A program made the position numbers and the translations under genes. From assembly GCA_004352715.1 (NCBI GenBank), contig SCFE01000060.1, positions 1,367,030-1,431,029 of the forward strand: a stretch of DNA of 64,000 nt, written 5' to 3'. Below, one piece after another: positions 21,901 to 34,243 of this stretch. Below the pieces are notes generated by a model, which saw only the letters and a list, made by a program, of their open reading frames with translations, was not told the DNA's origin and did not search any database. The stretch comes from Hofstenia miamia (lineage: Eukaryota; Xenacoelomorpha; Acoela). Numbering within the stretch: position 1 is the stretch's first letter; every line of letters starts with the position of its first letter.

Positions 21901-22570
21901 ATAGCCCATTTTCTGCTAATGTATGCCATCAACCCTCCACAAGAATCATATCAACAATCTTGTTGAAACAAGTAGAAGTCATCAAGATTGATCAATAAGT
22001 CTGTTGTGGGATCCTCCACAATTTTACTCTTCTGTAGAGTGACAAAAGAGAGGTTATTATGATATTCAATAAATTCCTGAAACTGAAAGAACTTTGATCT
22101 TATTCCATTTATATTATTACAGTATCCATAGGAAATGGTAAATCACAAAGAATCAACTTTATCTAAGTTCATAGTGCTGTTCATATTTAGTAAGGATTTC
22201 TGTTTTTTGCTGTAACTTAGTCTATAAAGATCAACCATTTTCCCTTCATGGAAGAATTGAAGGTGTCTTATTATTAGTCTTCCTTTACTTATGTTGTTGT
22301 TTGTTATCAAATCATGTCTCTTTTTCAGAAATTTCTACTCAGTTTCCCATCAGGGAATTTGGTCCTGGATTTTGCTCTACATCACCTGACCAAATGATCT
22401 TCCATTGAGAGTATGAATCAAAAGTGATTACTATTAAAACCATATTAAAATTTGTGGATCTTCCAATGTGATAGATGAGACATCTATCACCACTAGGCAC
22501 ATACTCCAGTAATCACCATTGCACTTAACTTACTACCTTTGCCAATGTTAGCATCAATTATCCATGGTAT

Positions 22571-23695
22571 TAGAGTGATGCTTAATAACATAATGAAAAT
22601 GCCAAAATTCATTATTGCTCAACAAGAAACCCATGCAAATTTTCAGTTGCAATAAATAGTTGTTTGAACACATGTTGTCCTAGTAGCAGCTGAATGTAAA
22701 GCAGGGAGGACCTAAAAATGTTCCTTTTGAGATACCACTATTAGTTTCAAAATGGAAGAATGACCCACCTGCATGGCTACCAATTGCTGTTTATTCATAA
22801 GAAATGATCTCACCAGTGTAACATCCTCTACCAGACATTATCACTGTTTATCCTATGCTAATTTATAACATTGGTTGTATATTTGCAGGTAGGGATTTCC
22901 TAACTTAACATTGCTTTAGCATTTACATAGTTCTGTTAACTTAACTTAATAAGGTTTAACTATTCACTATTCAGTTGATGAAGCCATGCAGCATCTCCTC
23001 CAATGATTGGTAGTGGGCATCTGCCTGAAGCTGATCTCCACATCCAGTTTCACTTGTTCACCAAGGATCCACTTGCTTGAGTTCCACCTCTCAGCTATTC
23101 AATGTAGCTTATGTGTACCCTATCCTAGGTCANAGAGTGATGCTTAATAACATAATGAAAATGCCAAAATTCATTATTGCTCAACAAGAAACCCATGCAA
23201 ATTTTCAGTTGCAATAAATAGTTGTTTGAACACATGTTGTCCTAGTAGCAGCTGAATGTAAAGCAGGGAGGACCTAAAAATGTTCCTTTTGAGATACCAC
23301 TATTAGTTTCAAAATGGAAGAATGACCCACCTGCATGGCTACCAATTGCTGTTTATTCATAAGAAATGATCTCACCAGTGTAACATCCTCTACCAGACAT
23401 TATCACTGTTTATCCTATGCTAATTTATAACATTGGTTGTATATTTGCAGGTAGGGATTTCCTAACTTAACATTGCTTTAGCATTTACATAGTTCTGTTA
23501 ACTTAACTTAATAAGGTTTAACTATTCACTATTCAGTTGATGAAGCCATGCAGCATCTCCTCCAATGATTGGTAGTGGGCATCTGCCTGAAGCTGATCTC
23601 CACATCCAGTTTCACTTGTTCACCAAGGATCCACTTGCTTGAGTTCCACCTCTCAGCTATTCAATGTAGCTTATGTGTACCCTATCCTAGGTCAT
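22571..23695. repeat. Duplicated 562-bp segment around a single N
   Basis: 22571-23132 and 23134-23695 appear identical along their length, starting AGAGTGATGCTTAATAACAT, with N at 23133. No coding content. Identity and the N suggest an assembly duplication rather than biology. 21901-22570 before it shows nothing recognisable. Confidence 0.8.
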
Positions 23696-24419
23696 TGTAT
23701 ACTCAAGACAAGACACAACTCAACTTAGTCTCCTTTTCTGAAAGTGTTTCATGTTAATGCAACCTGACTTGTTACTAGCTGTGTTATTAATATTAAATGT
23801 AGTCATTACCAAAATATATTGGCTATAATAACTAGTTTAATATTTGGCAGCCTCCTAACTTACATTTAATAGTTACTACATGCATGGTCTCATTATCAGT
23901 CACATTATAGTTAATAATTTGGATTTAAAATAGTATAGATATAATTCCTAGGTTTTGGCTCTCCAACCATATTTCAAATTTGTTATTTTTTAATACATGT
24001 AGTAAATGATTGGTAGTCTACTAAACAAGAATAAAACCCCTATACCTAACTTAGGTGCACTTTTGTGATCTAGCACAAAAACCCTAGAATCTCATAATGG
24101 ATTCAAAATACAACTAAACACAACTTGTTTAGGTTGACAGCATAATGTATTTCTTTATCAATTGCTTACACTGATTCTAATCTAATAGTATTTCAGAGAA
24201 AGTACCTGTTGATTTCAAATTTAAATCTTTCTTCTGCCAATATGGCAGCTAAAAATAATGGAAGTGACTTTGCCCCCTTTGTTTTGACAAAAGTATGATT
24301 ATTGACAAGTACTAATCTCTCATTAATGACACTTGTTCTCACTTGGTTGCATTATACAAATTAATCTAAACTGATCATACATTTTTACAATGTTTTATAA
24401 TAATAATTGTTTTTGACCT
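23696..24419. other. No gene seen
   Basis: AT-rich, CpG-free, no domains on either strand. Confidence 0.45.
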
Positions 24420-26000
24420 TATTCTTCTTTTTAATCAACATTAGCAGCTTAGATAATTTGGATGATGCTACACCAGATGTATAAGGAATTAGTTGTGAAA
24501 TAAAAAGACAGTGAGGCACTCTATCAAATGCCTTACTAAGATCAAATGAGAATATTCAAACATAATCACACTAATTTTTTTCAAATTTCTTGCAGATTTC
24601 ACAAAGATGGAGTAAAGCATAGCCTGTTGATGATGTCTTATGAAATCTGAATTGATTTTTTTCTAATATATTTGTTATAGTTTTCACTAATCCAGTTTTT
24701 GAGCAAAAATCTTTTAAACATTCTAGATAATATGAAAATAATAGAAATTGGTCTCAGTTGATCTAAAGATGTAACATTTGAGATTTTGGAAGTGGAGAAA
24801 TGACAGAGAGCTTAAACACTCTTGGATAAATACATGTTGCTATACACACATAAAAGAAATAGTTGAAATGTCAGCAAAATGTTCATTTATATCATCACAG
24901 GAAAAAGTGATATTAGTTGCATTTGATTTACTTTGATTTGACAAGTCTTTAATTCAATTCCACCACTTGGAAGAGATATTGTATTTCTGCATCAAAATGG
25001 CATTGTTTTCAAAGTAAATGTTGCTTTTTCCTGATGAGGCATTTAAGAAGTCAACTTATGTAAACAGGGTCCTTGTCTGAGTGTTTAGGTTTTTTCTAAG
25101 TACAGCTCATGTTGAGATGCTGTTCAAGGGTTTCAAGTAGTTACTGTATGGCTTGGTTTGGGTCAGTAATAGTGTAGATTTCAATAAATGTGAAAAAATC
25201 CTTTGTAAGGTTCAGACTAGTTTTACAGTGTCAATGTTGGTATCTAAACACACAAATCATCTTATCATGTCAATCTTCTATTTTTGATCAGCAACAAGTG
25301 CAAAGAGATCATTTCCAAATTAAGTTTTGTTGAGAAGCAGTTTTCAAAGCAAGTCTTTTGAGAAATGGAAATATTGGCCAATTGTGAATTAGAATGAGTC
25401 TTTCCATTATAGACAAACTTGAATCCAAAGTTCCATTTAGAGATCTTTTACAAAAAATTTTTAAAATTGCCACCTATGATAAACATTGCATGTGGAAAAC
25501 AATGTAAGAAGCATTGAGTAATGGTAACAATGTGGGCACAGTAGTTTGCTTTTCTATTAATTCCTGGAGGATAATATATTATTGTGAAAATAAAAACATG
25601 TGATAATTTAACTGCAAACCAAAAAACTTTTATTTTTTTCATGATCAAGTGAATAAAGCTGGCTAACATTTAATGTAGAACAATAGTATGTGCATACTCC
25701 AATTTCAGTTGTTTTTGTAGAATTTGTGGTAGTGTGGTCATGCCTAAGGATATTATATCCAGAAATAGAAACAAAAGAGTCACAAATATCTGATTTCAAC
25801 CAAGATTCAGTAACACATCAGATATAAATGGGATGATATGAAAGAACAGATTCTAGAAAAATGGTTGCATTATTCTTTTTAATTTATGAACATGAACTTT
25901 AGAGTTTGAAATTGAGATTGGCTTCCTAGTCAAGACAGATTTACCCATTCATTTTCTTTTTTTATTGAAGTTTAAGATTTCTAATTCTCAGTAATCCTTT
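24420..26000 (-). pseudogene. Second APE-type non-LTR element: EN and partial RT
   Basis: EN part, minus strand: ESWLKSDICDSFVSISGYNI with RHDHTTTN near 25.8 kb (the E-T-W-L and R-x-D-R blocks), then IYYPPGINRKANYCAHIV and MFIIGGNFKNFL (GDFN block) at 25.5 kb. RT part: FRFHKTSSTGYALLHLCEI and FSFDLSKAFDRVPHCLFISQ at 24.5-24.6 kb. The palm catalytic block beyond that is not seen, so the 3' half is missing. ORF1 is just upstream (26001-26754). Confidence 0.78.
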
Positions 26001-26159
26001 TAAAATTCCAGAGTTAATGAGGTCTTTTCTCTGTTTTAGAATGTGTTGTTCAGTTAGGATCTAATCTGATAATAAAAAGACTTTTTCTTTGAAATCACAG
26101 TTTTGCAAGTGATGTCATGATTAACCTCCTGTTCCATATAGTTTCAATGGTTACTAGCA

Positions 26160-26754
26160 AAGTTCTTGAACATTTAGAATAATTTTAAAGTTTTCCCAGT
26201 CTTTTAATTTCAATTATTTCACATTTTACTTGAATATGATCCAACATTTCCTTTACAGCATTTTTATCAGACTGTAATTGTAGTAAAGCAGTACCCTCTG
26301 ATTCTGGAATACCCTCAATTCTAATTACATTTGAGTTTGCTGATCAGGTTGCTTATTTAGATCTTGAAGCTTAGCCTCTATTTGTGGGAATGATTCTTTT
26401 ATGTTCTTGATGAGTGTTGGTATTTCTTTTATCAGAATGCTAATCTTTTTATCTAAAGCATTGTTATTTTTAACAAGATTGACATGCAGCTCATCAAAGG
26501 ATTTCATCTTACTCAAAATATCAGAGATGCACCCAATAGTTCTTGTGAATTTTATTTTATTGCCATTGTCTATACACCTTCAAAAATAAGAGAATAATAT
26601 AATTTCTATATTGCTGAATACTTTGAATCCATTCTTGTGAAAATCCAGTGCATTTCCTATTCAAATGCATATTTGAGTGACAATAATCACAGTTAAATAG
26701 TTTTTCCTTAATAATTGTGTTTAAAGAGCAAGTATCACAAATATTATAAGTCAT
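26160..26754 (-). pseudogene. ORF1 of the same element, PHD-like finger plus coiled coil
   Basis: ATG at 26754 begins MTYNICDTCSLNTII, then LFNCDYCHSNMHLNRKCTGF: Cys-x2-Cys, Cys-x2-Cys, His and Cys spaced as in a PHD finger. After a stop, a heptad-like stretch follows (DELHVNLVKNNNALDKKISI, KEIPTLIKNIKESFPQIEAK, QDLNKQ), consistent with a coiled coil. PHD fingers are known in ORF1 proteins of CR1/L2-group elements. It is broken by stops and shifts, so is not expected to be functional. Confidence 0.65.
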
Positions 26755-26953
26755 TAAGCTAATTAAACTCTATAATAAACAGAATAGAATTTTTATTAGT
26801 CTCTGGTTCTTGGATGGTAACCTAAAGTTTCTTCAGTTGCACCAACCTGCTCAAATAGTTGAAATTAAAATGAGTTATCACTTTTAAATAAGTTTTGAAA
26901 TAAATGGAACAATAAAAAAACTATAAAAATATAATGTAAAATTAAGCAAACTG

Positions 26954-26954
<1 letters not shown>

Positions 26955-26985
<31 letters not shown>
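26955..26985. repeat. (TA)n microsatellite
   Basis: About 15 TA units within the CpG-free block. Confidence 0.95.
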
Positions 26986-26988
<3 letters not shown>

Positions 26989-27311
26989 CTAATTAATCTA
27001 ATGATAAAATCATCAACAAAATTTGATTGTCCAGTGCATCATTCATGTACCAAAAACAACAAAGTGTAATGCTTGATAAGATCTTCAACACAAAGTTGAG
27101 TAGCTTCAGAAATAGATTTGTTGTTTAGTTACACTCATGCTTTGCTTAGCTTGCTATTCTTATTGTCTCAGCAACTTTAATAAGTGAGTTTTTGCACAAA
27201 TGGTATACATTAAGTAAGAGACAATAAATGCTGTTGAATTGTTTTATTCACTCTTAAGCCATTGTTTTGTAATGGGTTGTAAGTTAGTTTCATTTTGAAT
27301 CTACAATCTTC

Positions 27312-27870
27312 CTATAAGTGATATTTAGATTGGCTGCAATTAGAAATTTCATAAATGAAATTCCACCTACTCTTTAGGTTCAGTAGGTTTCTGAATTCTT
27401 GTTTAAATGTGTAAATTTGAATAAAACATATGGCATCATATTCCTTTAGTATCAGTAAGCCAACTCTTATTATATTATTTGTTCTGTGAGTACCATTAAT
27501 AGTCATGATATTCTTTTTGAGACAGTATTTTTAGGGTAAGCACCAAGTATTAAATTATAATTTCCTTCATATCATAGGGACTTACTGCAAGATATAAATC
27601 ACAATGTTGCACTTAAAGGTCTTTTTTCAGATAATAAATATTTTCAGGAATTTCTTCTTAAAGGTAATTTTGAAGTTATTTTAGATTTATGAAATTTAAC
27701 TGATGTGGCACAGTGATCAGAGAATGGAAATTAAAATTCTGAGGAATCATATTCAAAATTCTCAAAATTCTCTGGAAACATGACATAATCAAATATACCA
27801 GAGATATGGGAGCTAATTCTTTTCAGAATTTCTGCATTGGCAGTTTATTAGGATAATAATATCTTTTTTT
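27312..27870 (-). pseudogene. Endonuclease scraps of non-LTR elements
   Basis: Minus strand 27506-27312 reads INGTHRTNNIIRVGLLILKE and YDAICFIQIYTFKQEFRNLL, the N-terminal EN region (NINGLR / ICxQET blocks, catalytic Glu lost). Minus strand 27860-27660 reads FDYVMFPENFENFEYDSSEF and FPFSDHCATSVKF, the C-terminal EN region with SDH. The C-terminal part lies upstream of the N-terminal part, so they are from two copies or a rearranged one. Confidence 0.6.
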
Positions 27871-30620
27871 AGTAAACATTGGCGCCCAAAAAATATATGA
27901 GATATTACTCTCAGTAAGTTTTTAGCATGAAAAGACTTTGGTAGTTAGCTTGTGTAGCTATTGTGAGGTGATTTGATAGGATCATTGGACATAACATTTT
28001 ACACATTAGAATTATGGTGCACATAAAAACACAGCCTCAACAATGTTACAGCAGGCCTGAAACCAACTGTTGAAATGAAAAAGGATTTATTTCTAAGAAA
28101 TGATCTATTTAAGCAAAGTTATACAGATGACATGAATCATTACATTTTTTGGATTAGTAATGTAAGTATTACTATTCATTCTCAGAAACATAAAAATGCA
28201 ATACAACAGGATTAATTTAATTTAATCATGTTATTTATGATTGTCTTTATTGTTATTACGTTATTGTCATTTCTATTTGCATCATAAAGATTACATGTCT
28301 CATTGATCAATGTTTTAACCAAAATAGGAACAATCAAACCAAGTTTTCCATCAAGTGGCAATAGAATTAAGTTTTTACTGATAACTGCACATACTTATGC
28401 ATACCAATGAAACTTTTAAAGTTAGTAATGAAGGTCAGATCAAAAATTTGGAAAATTTTTTCAAATAATAACATATGATATATAAAACAAGAATTTGATC
28501 ATCTAGTGCATCTTTGCTATATTACCAAAAGATGAAAATTGGTCCTGGTCACAATCACAATTATGCATTACTAAGAGAGAGTGGATTGGAACTAAAAATC
28601 ATATTTTCTGTGGATTTATAATCATTCAAAACAAATAAATAACTGACTTTCACAGGTAGTGTGTACCCAGTTATTTGAAAAGTCATTATAACCTAAATGA
28701 CATGTTTTAAGCATTTTATGAAATTTGAATAATGAATTGAGATATTGAAAGCATATTTAAGTTTATCAAATATACTATCCCAATTACAAACATTGAACCA
28801 AATTCTTTATCCCCATTTCAAGGCAAATTTCACAGGACATTATATTAGGAATTAATATTCAAAATCATGTATAGCATTAACTCTTCTCAATCATGAAAAT
28901 GTTTGTTTAGTAATTAAACACTTTATATTAAATAATTCTTACTTAAGGTTAATTTTCCATATTGCCCTCCTTTTTAACATTATTTATGAAAGAAGATGAA
29001 TTTAGAAATAGGCTACTCTAATTTCAGTTCTCAGGAGGTTATACCACTGAGCACAATCTCAATCTAAATTTAATAATTGCCATACTTTACTGTGAATTTT
29101 CAATAATATTGCAAACTTATATACAGAAATAAGGCATTTTTTATGTATTTAGCATTTTTTATTCAATAATACTTTCTCCTTAAATTATATAAATTAGTTC
29201 TTACCATTTTGAATTTTGAAATGTTGAAATAAATTTTCATTTTGATTAATTTATGTATAAATTTAAAATATAAATGCATTATTTATTTAGCATGTTTCAA
29301 CATGCCACTGCTATTATCAAAAAGTTTTACACTATAAAATTCACAAAATAGTGATCAATCTATTAATTTTTTCATGATAACTTTGTTAGATTAATTTATA
29401 TTTATATTCAGCTTTTTTGTTTAAGCTTGGTTTTATTTATGTATATATATATGTATATATATACATATATGAACATTGTTGTTTGAACAAACACAAGCAC
29501 AATAAAGGGAAGAACAATATTTTTAGGGTACTGTGAAGCATATTCAATACAAATATTTGTTAAAAATTTAAATGAATGTCTTGTTTATAAATGATAACAG
29601 TAAACCGAAAAATCTAACAAATTTAACAAAAATTTTAAAATTACAAGCAATTTTGAAATAGTACTTTCTAAAATTGTAAGAATCTTTTCTGCACAAGTGT
29701 AACCTTTTTATATAATATTCTATTTCAAGGTGTCCAACTATTCATGAATAAATTATTTTGAAAATTTGCTTACCAGGGATATTATCATTATTCACAAACC
29801 TAAAGTTTGGAAAAATCTTTTCACAATTTCTTTCTTTATATTAAAGGGACTTAGTAATCAAAATAATGAATTGAGTTTACAAAATCCATTTCACCAATAT
29901 TGGTCACAACCATATGCTATAAAATCCTAACATAATATGTGAATATGAAGGAATGGATTTGAATTTATTGTTGAATTAAAAATCATATGAGAATTTTCAA
30001 ATTGCATGCAATATTTATAGCTACTGTAAACATTGCAATTCTTGAAAGACAAGTAATTGATCCAAAACAATAAATATTTGTGCTCTTTTATGAACATAGT
30101 TTTAAGAAAACAACTCATGAATGATTTATAAGAAAATGTTTTTAAAAAAATTCCCAAGCATATGCTTAAACAATATTTTCTCAATCTTAGACTGAATAAG
30201 TCTGGGACAAATACTGCCTTTAATATTATCAGGGGTTAAAATTCAAACTACCTTCATTATTAAGGGGGATTTTTCATTTATCAAATATTTGCTCTGATTG
30301 AGGGAGATTAATCCCCGTATGCTTGCCCATATAAAAATTTAAGCTTTAACTCTGATTTCTCATGTTGATTTCTGATCACTCAGGTTGATTTCAAGTATTT
30401 ACAATTCTGAATTTTAAATCTTTTTTAGATTTTTTGTGAAATATACAGTAATTGATTTATTACAATATTTTAAGGTGGATTCCAAATTGTTTGAACTTGA
30501 AATTAATGATTTCTTTCTCAAGTTTTCTATGAAAGAGGTCCTAAAATTTTAGTGCTTGAAATTGAAGCCCTTGCTTTTGAAATCTGTTTATTAACTGATG
30601 GCTCAAAAAATTTTTGACCA
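27871..30620. other. AT-rich CpG-poor DNA, no gene seen
   Basis: Contains a (TA)n/GTATATATAC tract at 29441-29470. Short frames only. I found no RT, transposase or host-gene similarity on either strand. Confidence 0.45.
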
Positions 30621-31219
30621 AATTTCGTATTGGGCAAAATATCTTTAGGTCGAACAACTGATGTGTCAAAATTTTTGAACACGTCAATCTATAATTTATT
30701 TTGAAATCGTAGGATTATTTAAAATGTGCTAACACAGTAATCATTTTCTCCTTTTCATTTATTTTTTGAAGTACATAATGGTTGATAATTTGCAAAATAC
30801 CCAAGAATAATATAATAACTAATACTAATCAGGGTAAAAATATTTAAGAATAAAATATTGTTTAATGCTTATGGTAACGATATTTTGTAATTTTTGTTAT
30901 AAATAATTATTTTCTATGTTTTTCTAATTTTATAAGTTATTGTGCTTAATTATATACTCTGTACTGGCGAAGGTATTTAATAGGATGCCCGCGGACAAAA
31001 TACACACTAATATAGGGTAAAGAAACAATGAAAATTGCAACATCCTACGTAAAATGCTTAAAAAATATTAGATTTAGACCGATAACTTTGCATAGTTAAC
31101 CAAATTCGTAGTACGTGGTAACACGAGATAGCACGTGGTGTACATATTTAAGGCTAATAGCACAGCAAACTTGGAATTTTTAAAAAATTATTGTCCATTA
31201 TTAAAAAATTACAAGTTAT

Positions 31220-31560
31220 AAATGCACACAGGAAGTAGAACGAGAGCGGGAGGGTGGGGAAATTGAGAAAAGCGTCTTCGTATGGCAAGGAAGACATCCA
31301 TTTGAAAGCATGCTTCGGAAGCTTTCTATAGAGTGGAACAAGGAACTAGGAGGTCACCAACAGGGAGAAGCATAAAGTATGGCGCGAGGAATTTACTTGA
31401 ACAGAGAGAGTTTCATAGGAGCCGTGCAATTGAAGGGAATATTGCTTAAGAAGGCAAAGAGTGAGGAATTAGCTTTGCGGAGGCCCAATGGCACAAGTCC
31501 AGACCAATTTATGTTTGCAGTAAGCTGAGTATGAAGAAGACAGATCAGAAGAAAAAGATA
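31220..31560. other. GC-richer island, unidentified
   Basis: GAGCGGGAGGGTGGGG, GGCGCGAGG, GGAGCCGTGC and GCGGAGGCCC stand out from the flanks. One plus-strand frame is open for most of it with two or three stops (for example EQGTRRSPTGRSIKYGARNL), which could be a decayed transposon or exon. The DNA on either side (30626-31219 and 31561-32299) has nothing recognisable. Confidence 0.35.
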
Positions 31561-32299
31561 CAGAAAAGAAAATACCACATGTCCTTCTTACTTAAAATTT
31601 TTAAGTAAATTAGTACCTTTATACTTTGCAACCGCTTTGCGTTTTCAGAAAATTTGTTTTCCCGATTTGTATTTATTTCCACATTTTGTTTACCGATTAG
31701 TAAAACCAGTTTATGGTTAACGTGGTTATTACTGAAAGTTCCAATAAATTTACTCAAAGTGTTGTGAATTATGCAAAGCTCACTGGGACTCCAACGTCCG
31801 CCTTTACAATTGAACATAAGTAAATTTTTTTTTACCATAAATGTTTCATCTTATATACAAATTATTATCAACATATTTACAAAAACCTGAAACACTAGAC
31901 TGACCGTACTAACAACCAGTAACGAATAACCCTATCGGTCTTTTTAATCGGTTTATGTGTTTTATTGTATGTTTTAACCCCTAATAGTGTTTATTTCTTA
32001 TTACGGGCTCCTCGTGGTACTATTCTGCACATTCGCCCTGCGTACTATTGCATGTCACCGCATGCTACGAATTTGGTTAATTATGACATGTTATCATTCT
32101 ATATTGATTATATTATATCTTCTTATGTATTGTATTGCATTTCCCAATGTTTATTGCCCTATATTTTTAAGGGCACAAAATAGAGTGTTTAGCCTGCCGC
32201 ATTTATATCTGCACTGCAAGTGAGTGCTGGAAATTCAAATGGAGCCACTCTTTTTTTGGATTCGAGAATTGCATTGTTTTAAACCTTAATAATTCAATC

Positions 32300-32583
32300 A
32301 TATATATATATATATATATATATANNNNNNNNNNNNNNNNNNNNNNNNNNNNNNNNNNNNNNNNNNNNNNNNNNNNNNNNNNNNNNNNNNNNNNNNNNNN
32401 NNNNNNNNNNNNNNNNNNNNNNNNNNNNNNNNNNNNNNNNNNNNNNNNNNNNNNNNNNNNNNNNNNNNNNNNNNNNNNNNNNNNNNNNNNNNNNNNNNNN
32501 NNNNNNNNNNNNNNNNNNNNNNNNNNNNNNNNNNNNNNNNNNNNNNNNNNNNNNNNNNNNNNNNNNNNNNNNNNNNNNNNNNN

Positions 32584-32617
<34 letters not shown>
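32300..32617. repeat. (TA)n microsatellite with a 259-N gap
   Basis: TA runs border the gap (32325-32583) on both sides, so the gap is an unassembled part of the microsatellite. 32618-33660 after it shows no gene. Confidence 0.95.
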
Positions 32618-32618
<1 letters not shown>

Positions 32619-33663
32619 GAAATGAATATGCCTGCTTTCCAATCGCCAGTTAAAACACTTGGTCTAAATATCAATCTACGCTCATGAGATGACGTAGTCA
32701 CCAATGTTTATCCAAATTGGTACTCATTTGATGATAATGATTATCTTAAGTAAATTCCTATTGCCTGGGGGTAAAATCACTAATTCAAGACTAAAACGCT
32801 TCTTTTTCCATGAAAAACATGTGATTAATGTTCAATGCATAAAATGTAATATTATCAAACATATAAAATAAAGTAGTTCTTATTGAGCTTATTTAAATGT
32901 TTGTTTTATAACTGCCTCCCTTTCACTTTCCATACCCCATTTTATCAAAAAATCATGTTTTCTATATTATGGATTAGTTATTCTGAAATAGTCTATTATG
33001 TGTTTTCTATTTGCTCATTCAAGGGAACGACAGCTTTTTCCATTTATGGTTGGGAGATTTCTGAACAGTTCTGTTCAAGTTATCTAAGTAGCTAATCTGC
33101 TGTTAGTGAAATAAGAAAAAACGTGTTTGAAGCCGTATCCCATTTAATGCCAGGTCGCTGGGTTGTATCTTTAACTGTAGTGTATTTACAGCTTGTAAGA
33201 ATAACATACTTGCAATTACATAAAATGTTCGATATTCTTTGTTTATTGAAATCCATTGGGCGATTGACGTATCGTTTAACCTTTATGTAAACAAATAATA
33301 AATAATGTGGCGGAAGCTAAGCATTTATCTATGATTACGTTGATACAAATAAAATTCATTTTGTTGTGTATTGGTGCATGGTATGTAATACGTATTTCTG
33401 AACAGCTAAAGATGCTCATTCCTATGATCGTTTATGACTTTCCAGTTATTGATGCATTAGTATCATTCAATATGTCAATTAAATTATTGAGATATGAATG
33501 TTCTCTGATTGTGATTTGATGTTAGCACCATTAGCTGTGTTGACATGACAATGTTTGCGGAATATCCTTAAGAACTCATCATTAGTACATTTTAAGCAAT
33601 TATCTTCTCAAACTTGACTTTATTTCGAAAGCAATATATCTCTTCCAGTTTTTTGCCGTCTAA

Positions 33664-34240
33664 AGGTGTGTTTACAGCTTATCAATGAAATATAATATTT
33701 CGCAATCGAGTACTCAATTAGCACAAATTCAGCTGTAAACAGCTGTGAAAGACAATCAATTAATAAAACTAATGAAATCAAAAGAATGCGTAATCGAGCT
33801 TATCAATTACGCTAATACTGCTGTAAACACTTGAAAGACGAGCATATTTCCACAATTGAGATGAAAGACGTGATCAAACCACTTTTGATATTTCGTCTTT
33901 CATTCCTTTCATTATTAGTCATTAACTCATTACGCTAGTGTAAACATTGAATCAATTATATTCATTGGAAACTAGGCATGCAACAGGAAAGGATCACGGC
34001 CCAATTGCTTGAAAAAGTTAAAGAAAAAACGTTTCTGTGGGATATCTCTAATCGCAAATGTTTTGAATTATAAGATTCAATTGGGNATTGGGATTAGTCA
34101 GCTGTAAACGTTGTATCAATAACAAATAAAAATGTGTGATAAACAAGTTCAATTGAGACGCTGTAAACAGCGTATCAACAACAATGCATTCTTCTCAATT
34201 TAGAGGTATTATAATTCATTGATAAGCTGTAAACCCACCT
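33664..34240. mobile_element. 577-bp MITE with TAA target duplication (Harbinger-like)
   Basis: Left end AGGTGTGTTTACAGCTTATC; right end reverse complemented AGGTGGGTTTACAGCTTATC, both continuing AATGAA-TATAAT, so about 33 bp per side with two mismatches. TAA flanks it at 33661-33663 and 34241-34243. Internal CTGTAAAC/GTTTACAG words recur six or more times in both orientations. A single N lies at 34086. It is non-coding, so it would be moved by a Harbinger transposase elsewhere. Confidence 0.8.
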
Positions 34241-34243
34241 TAA

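Larger units (their letters stand above)
18534..30625. other. CpG desert, about 12.1 kb
   Basis: Reading every line, I find CpG only at about 19336, 27883, 28259, 29606 and 30316, and none from 19338 to 27882. GpC, TpG and CpA are all common. After 30626 CpG returns at once (about a dozen in the next 500 bp). The left edge is hidden by the gap; the right edge has no N. The block holds an R2/NeSL-type fragment, two APE-type non-LTR elements and non-coding DNA. Arg codons in its frames are AGA/AGG only. See findings. Confidence 0.9.

Noticed and set aside
22571-23695. A genuine tandem duplication or segmental repeat
   Set aside because: The copies look identical and are separated by a single N, as at other joins in this assembly.
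33307-33519. A 70-residue membrane-like frame
   Set aside because: It begins with GTG, has no ATG-based start or splice context, and hydrophobic frames are common by chance in AT-rich DNA.
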